Shown: one piece after another, positions 60,898 to 64,000 of the stretch
Layout: each line of letters begins with the position of its first letter
Position numbering within the stretch: position 1 is the first letter of the stretch
Assembly: GCA_964424115.1 (NCBI GenBank)
Contig: CAYRHN010000012.1
Location: forward strand, 1 to 64,000
From: CAYRHN01 sp964424115
Lineage (GTDB): Bacteria; Chloroflexota; Anaerolineae; Anaerolineales; Anaerolineaceae
Length of the DNA stretch: 64,000 bases
Reading direction: 5' to 3'
Program-made: the position numbers and the translations under genes
Notes under the pieces: model-generated
Told to the model about the DNA's origin: nothing
The model's input: the letters and a program-made list of their open reading frames with translations, nothing else
Databases searched by the model: none

Positions 60898-60906
60898 ATT
60901 ATACCA
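60898..60906 (-). promoter_or_regulatory. Extended -10 promoter for rpsO
   Basis: On the minus strand TGGTATAAT is a perfect extended -10 box. It lies 90 nt before the rpsO ATG. No -35 is convincing. It has the same TGTGGTAnAAT form as the candidates before rplC. Confidence 0.65.
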
Positions 60907-60952
60907 CAAACCCTATAATTGTGCTTTTTGATAAAGGGGGAGGGAATATCCC

Positions 60953-61085
60953 GTAGGGGCGCCACGCTGTGTTGATACAGACGCTAACAGGCGCCCGCGG
61001 ATCTTCTTGCACGTCTGCCGGGGCTGCGGGCAGGCCTCTGCCTGAATATTACCACGCAATTCACCATGGCGGCCTGCCCCTGCGC
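60953..61085. repeat. Dispersed GTAGGGGCGCCACGC repeat region
   Basis: The word GTAGGGGCGCCACGC at 60953-60967 is identical to 54075-54089. Near 61060-61080, TTCACCATGGCGG is the reverse complement of the CCATGGTGAA that follows the first copy at 54091. The element fills the gap between the c-di-GMP gene at 61089 and rpsO. Confidence 0.55.
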
Positions 61086-61088
61086 CTT

Positions 61089-64000
61089 CTATTCCTGGGC
61101 CACCTCGATCGCGTCTCCCCCGTTTTGCTTGGCGCGCTGGAGGGCGTTCTCCGCCGCCAGGATCAGCGCCGAGCTGCTCCGGGCGTGCAGCGGCCAGGCC
61201 GCCAGCCCGCCCGAAATGGTCAGGTGCAGGGTGGTCACTTCTGCATCCGGCAGGCTGAAATTGGCCAGGTGCGTGCGCAATTCGTTCACCTTCTGCATGG
61301 CATAATCCAGTCCCACATCCGGCAGAATGAGAATGAACTCATCCCCGCCGGTGCGGCAGGCAATATCGATCGGGCGCAGCAGATTCTTCAGCAGCTTGCC
61401 CAGTTCGCGCAGCAGGGTATCCCCGCGGGTGAACCCGTAGGTGCTGTTGATGTGCGTCAGGTTGTCCAGGTCGAATTTGACCACCGAAACCAGGATGGCG
61501 GCGCGCTGCAATTCGCGTTCCAGCGCCTCCTCCATATAAAGGCGGTTATACAGCCCGGTAAGCGGGTCCTGGATCATCATGCGGTTCATTGAACTGCGCA
61601 GCTGGATATTGGAGAGGGTCAGCCCGATCTGTTCCGCCAGCGCAGCAGCGAACTGCTGGTGCCCGGTATTGAGCGGATTCTCCACGCTGCGCCCCTGGAT
61701 GTTCAGCAGCCCCACCACCTGCGATTGGATGGTGACCGGCAGGCAGATGGAGCTGGCCGGGCGGTCGGCGCCGATGTGGCGGCAAAGCAGCCCGCGCGGC
61801 GCATCCGAGACCAGGTAGGGCCGCACACGCCGGATGGCCCAGCAGTCCTCGCGCATCAGCGGGTTCTCGCTGACCGAGGGATTACCCCAGGCGGTCTCCA
61901 TGCGCAGGTCTTGCTGGTTTTCGCTCAGGATGAAGAGCGCGCCATCCGTGTTAGGGAAAAGCAGGCTGCCGTAGCGGGTGATGCCCCCGTACACTTCCTG
62001 CACATTGGAGGAAAGCTGGAGCATGTTGCTCAGCTCGGTCAGCAGCGAGATCTGGCGGGCGTTCTCCTCCAGATCGCGCACGCGTTCGGCCAGCTGCTCC
62101 TGCGTTTCGCGGATGATCGCTTCTGACTGCTTGCGCGGGGTGATATCCTGCACCATGCCCAACCCATAGATGGAATTGCCTTCCTCGTCGTTGATGGTTG
62201 TGGCGCTCAACAGGCCCCAGACGATGCTGCCGTCCTTGCGCAGGTAGCGCTGTTCGGTCGATTGCGAGGTGCTCTGTCTTTGAGAGCGGACAATGCGCAG
62301 TCGGCGCTCCTCGCGCGGGTAATCCTCGGGATGAATGATATCCTTGAGGGTCAATTTCATCAGCTCGTTCGGGTTGTAATCGAGCATTTTTTGCAGGCTG
62401 GGGTTGGATTGGAGGATGCGCCCTTCCGGCGATACCAGCAGGATGCCGATCCCGGCGGATTCAAAGACAGCCCGGAAGCGCTGTTCACTCTCGCGCAGTT
62501 CGTCCACAATCTGCTGGCGCTGCAGGGCGGTACCCACCAGCGCGGCAGCGGTCTGCAGGGCGTCGCGTTCCTCATCCAGCCATTCGCGCTCCGCGTCCCA
62601 ACAGTCGTCAAAGCCCATGAAACCCCACCAGCGCTGGTTCACGAAGATGGGCACTACCAGGATGGAACGGATCCCTTGCGCGTCCAACAGGTTCTGTTCG
62701 CCTTGCGGAAAGGCAGCGATGTCTCCGTGGAGGATCTCGCCCTGACCGAGCAGGTCCCGCCAGCGGGTGAATCCGGCCTCTTCGTAGCAAAACAGGGTCA
62801 ACGCGGAGTTATTGATCTGCGGGATGATCCCTTTCGCGGTCCATTCATAGGTTTGTGTGGCAAAGGTCTTGTCCTCGGAAGGGGGCAGGTTCTTGAATAG
62901 ATAGACCCGACTTACATGAGTGGCTTCGCCAAAGCGCTGGATGACTTCCTGGATGCTTTCCTTCACCGGCGCAGGACTGAGGAACTTCCCGGCAGCAAAG
63001 TTGATCGCCTCCAGGATGGCATTGCGCCGCGCCAGGGTTTCCTCTGAGCGCTTGTGCTGGACGGCGTTGCCGAGGATCTCGCTCACCAGGCGCAGCATCT
63101 GGATATCTTCTGGGGACCAGGAGCGTTCCTCTTGTTCGGTGTGGAAACCAAGCAGGCCCAGCAGGGTCTTGCCGGAAAGGATCGGGATAGCGATCAGCGA
63201 ACGAATGCCTAACTGGTCCCAAATTTTGGCTTCCTGTTCGGCTTCGGGCGGCAGGTCGGCCATGTGCGGCACATGCAGAACCTCGCCCTGGCGCAGGTTT
63301 TGCAGGAACCAGGCCTTCGGATGGATCTTGATCCTCGTTGTGACGGGCATGAAAGGTGCCGAGGGGTCTTTTTTCCATTCGATCGACTGTCGGATGGCGT
63401 CCTGGCGGCCATTCAGCCAGAACAGGTAGCAGCGGTCCACCTGCGAGAGCTGGCCGAGCGACTCGAGGGCGCGGCGGATCTCGTCGTCGATCTGGGCGGC
63501 CGAGGTATTGATGAAGCGGGCGGATATGACCGCTACCTCGGTTTCGAAAGCCAGGCGGTGGCGCATGGCCTCTTCTGCCCGTTTGCGGCCGGTGATGTTG
63601 CGCCCGATCCCGACCAACCCTTCTACCACCCCTTCATCATTATAAAAAGGTAATTTTGTGATCATCAGCCAGCGCTCCCGGCCCTGCGGGTCGGGGGTCG
63701 AGACTTCCCGGTTGATGATCGGGCTGCCGTCCAACACCGACCGGTCGTCCGCTACGAAGCCCTCGGCCTGGGCGGCGGGAAAGAAGTCGCGGTCGTCCTT
63801 GCCGATCACATCCTGCTGGGCTTCGGCACCCAGCGACTGCCGCAGGGCAGTATTGATCACCTGGTAGCGCGACTGGCGGTCTTTCAGATAGACCATGTCG
63901 GGCATGTTGTCGATCAACGTACGCAGCAGGTTGCGCTCGCGCGCCAGGGCTTGCTCGCTGCGCTGGCGGTGCTGGGCTGAGGCAAAAGATTGCGCGATCA
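61089..64000 (-). CDS. Multi-sensor diguanylate cyclase (partial, 5' end outside the window)
   Basis: The open frame has no stop before the right edge, so the gene starts outside the window. The 970 visible residues hold a PAS domain (LIDNMPDMVYLKDRQSRYQV), two GAF domains (near DRCYLFWLNGRQ and VSRVYLFKNLPP), a second PAS domain (FRAVFESAGIGILLVSPEG), a third GAF domain (near GALFILSENQQ) and a C-terminal GGDEF domain. The signature is GGDEF with RPID five residues upstream, so both cyclase and I-site look intact. No membrane segment is seen in this part; sensing is probably cytoplasmic. It is the third c-di-GMP gene in the window. Confidence 0.93.
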   Translation of the reverse strand, partial: IAQSFASAQHRQRSEQALARERNLLRTLIDNMPDMVYLKDRQSRYQVINTALRQSLGAEAQQDVIGKDDRDFFPAAQAEGFVADDRSVLDGSPIINREVSTPDPQGRERWLMITKLPFYNDEGVVEGLVGIGRNITGRKRAEEAMRHRLAFETEVAVISARFINTSAAQIDDEIRRALESLGQLSQVDRCYLFWLNGRQDAIRQSIEWKKDPSAPFMPVTTRIKIHPKAWFLQNLRQGEVLHVPHMADLPPEAEQEAKIWDQLGIRSLIAIPILSGKTLLGLLGFHTEQEERSWSPEDIQMLRLVSEILGNAVQHKRSEETLARRNAILEAINFAAGKFLSPAPVKESIQEVIQRFGEATHVSRVYLFKNLPPSEDKTFATQTYEWTAKGIIPQINNSALTLFCYEEAGFTRWRDLLGQGEILHGDIAAFPQGEQNLLDAQGIRSILVVPIFVNQRWWGFMGFDDCWDAEREWLDEERDALQTAAALVGTALQRQQIVDELRESEQRFRAVFESAGIGILLVSPEGRILQSNPSLQKMLDYNPNELMKLTLKDIIHPEDYPREERRLRIVRSQRQSTSQSTEQRYLRKDGSIVWGLLSATTINDEEGNSIYGLGMVQDITPRKQSEAIIRETQEQLAERVRDLEENARQISLLTELSNMLQLSSNVQEVYGGITRYGSLLFPNTDGALFILSENQQDLRMETAWGNPSVSENPLMREDCWAIRRVRPYLVSDAPRGLLCRHIGADRPASSICLPVTIQSQVVGLLNIQGRSVENPLNTGHQQFAAALAEQIGLTLSNIQLRSSMNRMMIQDPLTGLYNRLYMEEALERELQRAAILVSVVKFDLDNLTHINSTYGFTRGDTLLRELGKLLKNLLRPIDIACRTGGDEFILILPDVGLDYAMQKVNELRTHLANFSLPDAEVTTLHLTISGGLAAWPLHARSSSALILAAENALQRAKQNGGDAIEVAQE

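Overview
The window is a 64 kb piece of a GC-rich bacterial chromosome, most probably from the Chloroflexota, class Anaerolineae. This assignment is an inference. It rests on the proteins with ordered Cys-pair repeats, the N-terminal remnant fused to MazG, the duplicated NuoM, many c-di-GMP sensors and genes that look leaderless. No rRNA or tRNA gene was recognised.

Layout. (1) 1-382: the 3' end of tuf and rpsJ (S10), closed by a strong hairpin terminator. (2) 383-11305: about 11 kb that separates rpsJ from rplC, which are normally adjacent. It holds four paralogous secreted proteins with five conserved Cys pairs each, a secreted fibre-like repeat protein with a small Cys-rich partner on the opposite strand, and a secreted protein with seven Cys-pair repeats. 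(3) 11306-27849: the rest of the S10, spc and alpha operons (L3 to L17) with secY, adk, map, rpmJ, rpoA, truA, rplM and rpsI. infA is missing. The block ends in a 17-bp terminator stem. (4) 27993-37054: housekeeping and accessory genes (MazG, MFS transporter, metallo-hydrolase, methyltransferase, phosphodiesterase, an adhesin-like/SHOCT-like protein, M14 peptidase). (5) 37194-40145: a large membrane diguanylate cyclase. (6) 40258-49390: an incomplete complex I operon, nuoA-H-J-K-L-M-M-N, with two nuoM genes and no peripheral-arm genes. (7) 49564-51510: a GGDEF-EAL protein. (8) 51588-53911: an Fo-only ATP synthase operon, atpI-B-E and a b/delta fusion, without F1 genes. (9) 54313-57978: a Mur ligase and a formylglycine-enzyme-like lipoprotein. 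(10) 58138-60808, minus strand: rpsO and pnp. (11) 61089-64000, minus strand: a multi-sensor diguanylate cyclase that runs off the right edge.

The housekeeping genes work as expected: ribosome assembly, protein export (SecY), RNA polymerase alpha, respiration and proton-driven ATP synthesis. The novelty lies in the insertion into the S10 operon. There a secreted multigene family shares a promoter/operator-like sequence, a five-pair cysteine plan and a short C-terminal motif (hydrophobic/aromatic, L or F, P, three residues, R or K). The M14 peptidase at 34575 ends in the same motif. Other points are a second NuoM without its TM7 lysine, a NuoL with an extended C-terminal lateral-helix region, a b subunit carrying only the C-terminal half of delta, an RG-rich PNPase tail, and three genes whose -10 box lies 6-8 nt before the ATG.

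All calls come from reading the sequence and from family knowledge; no database search was run.
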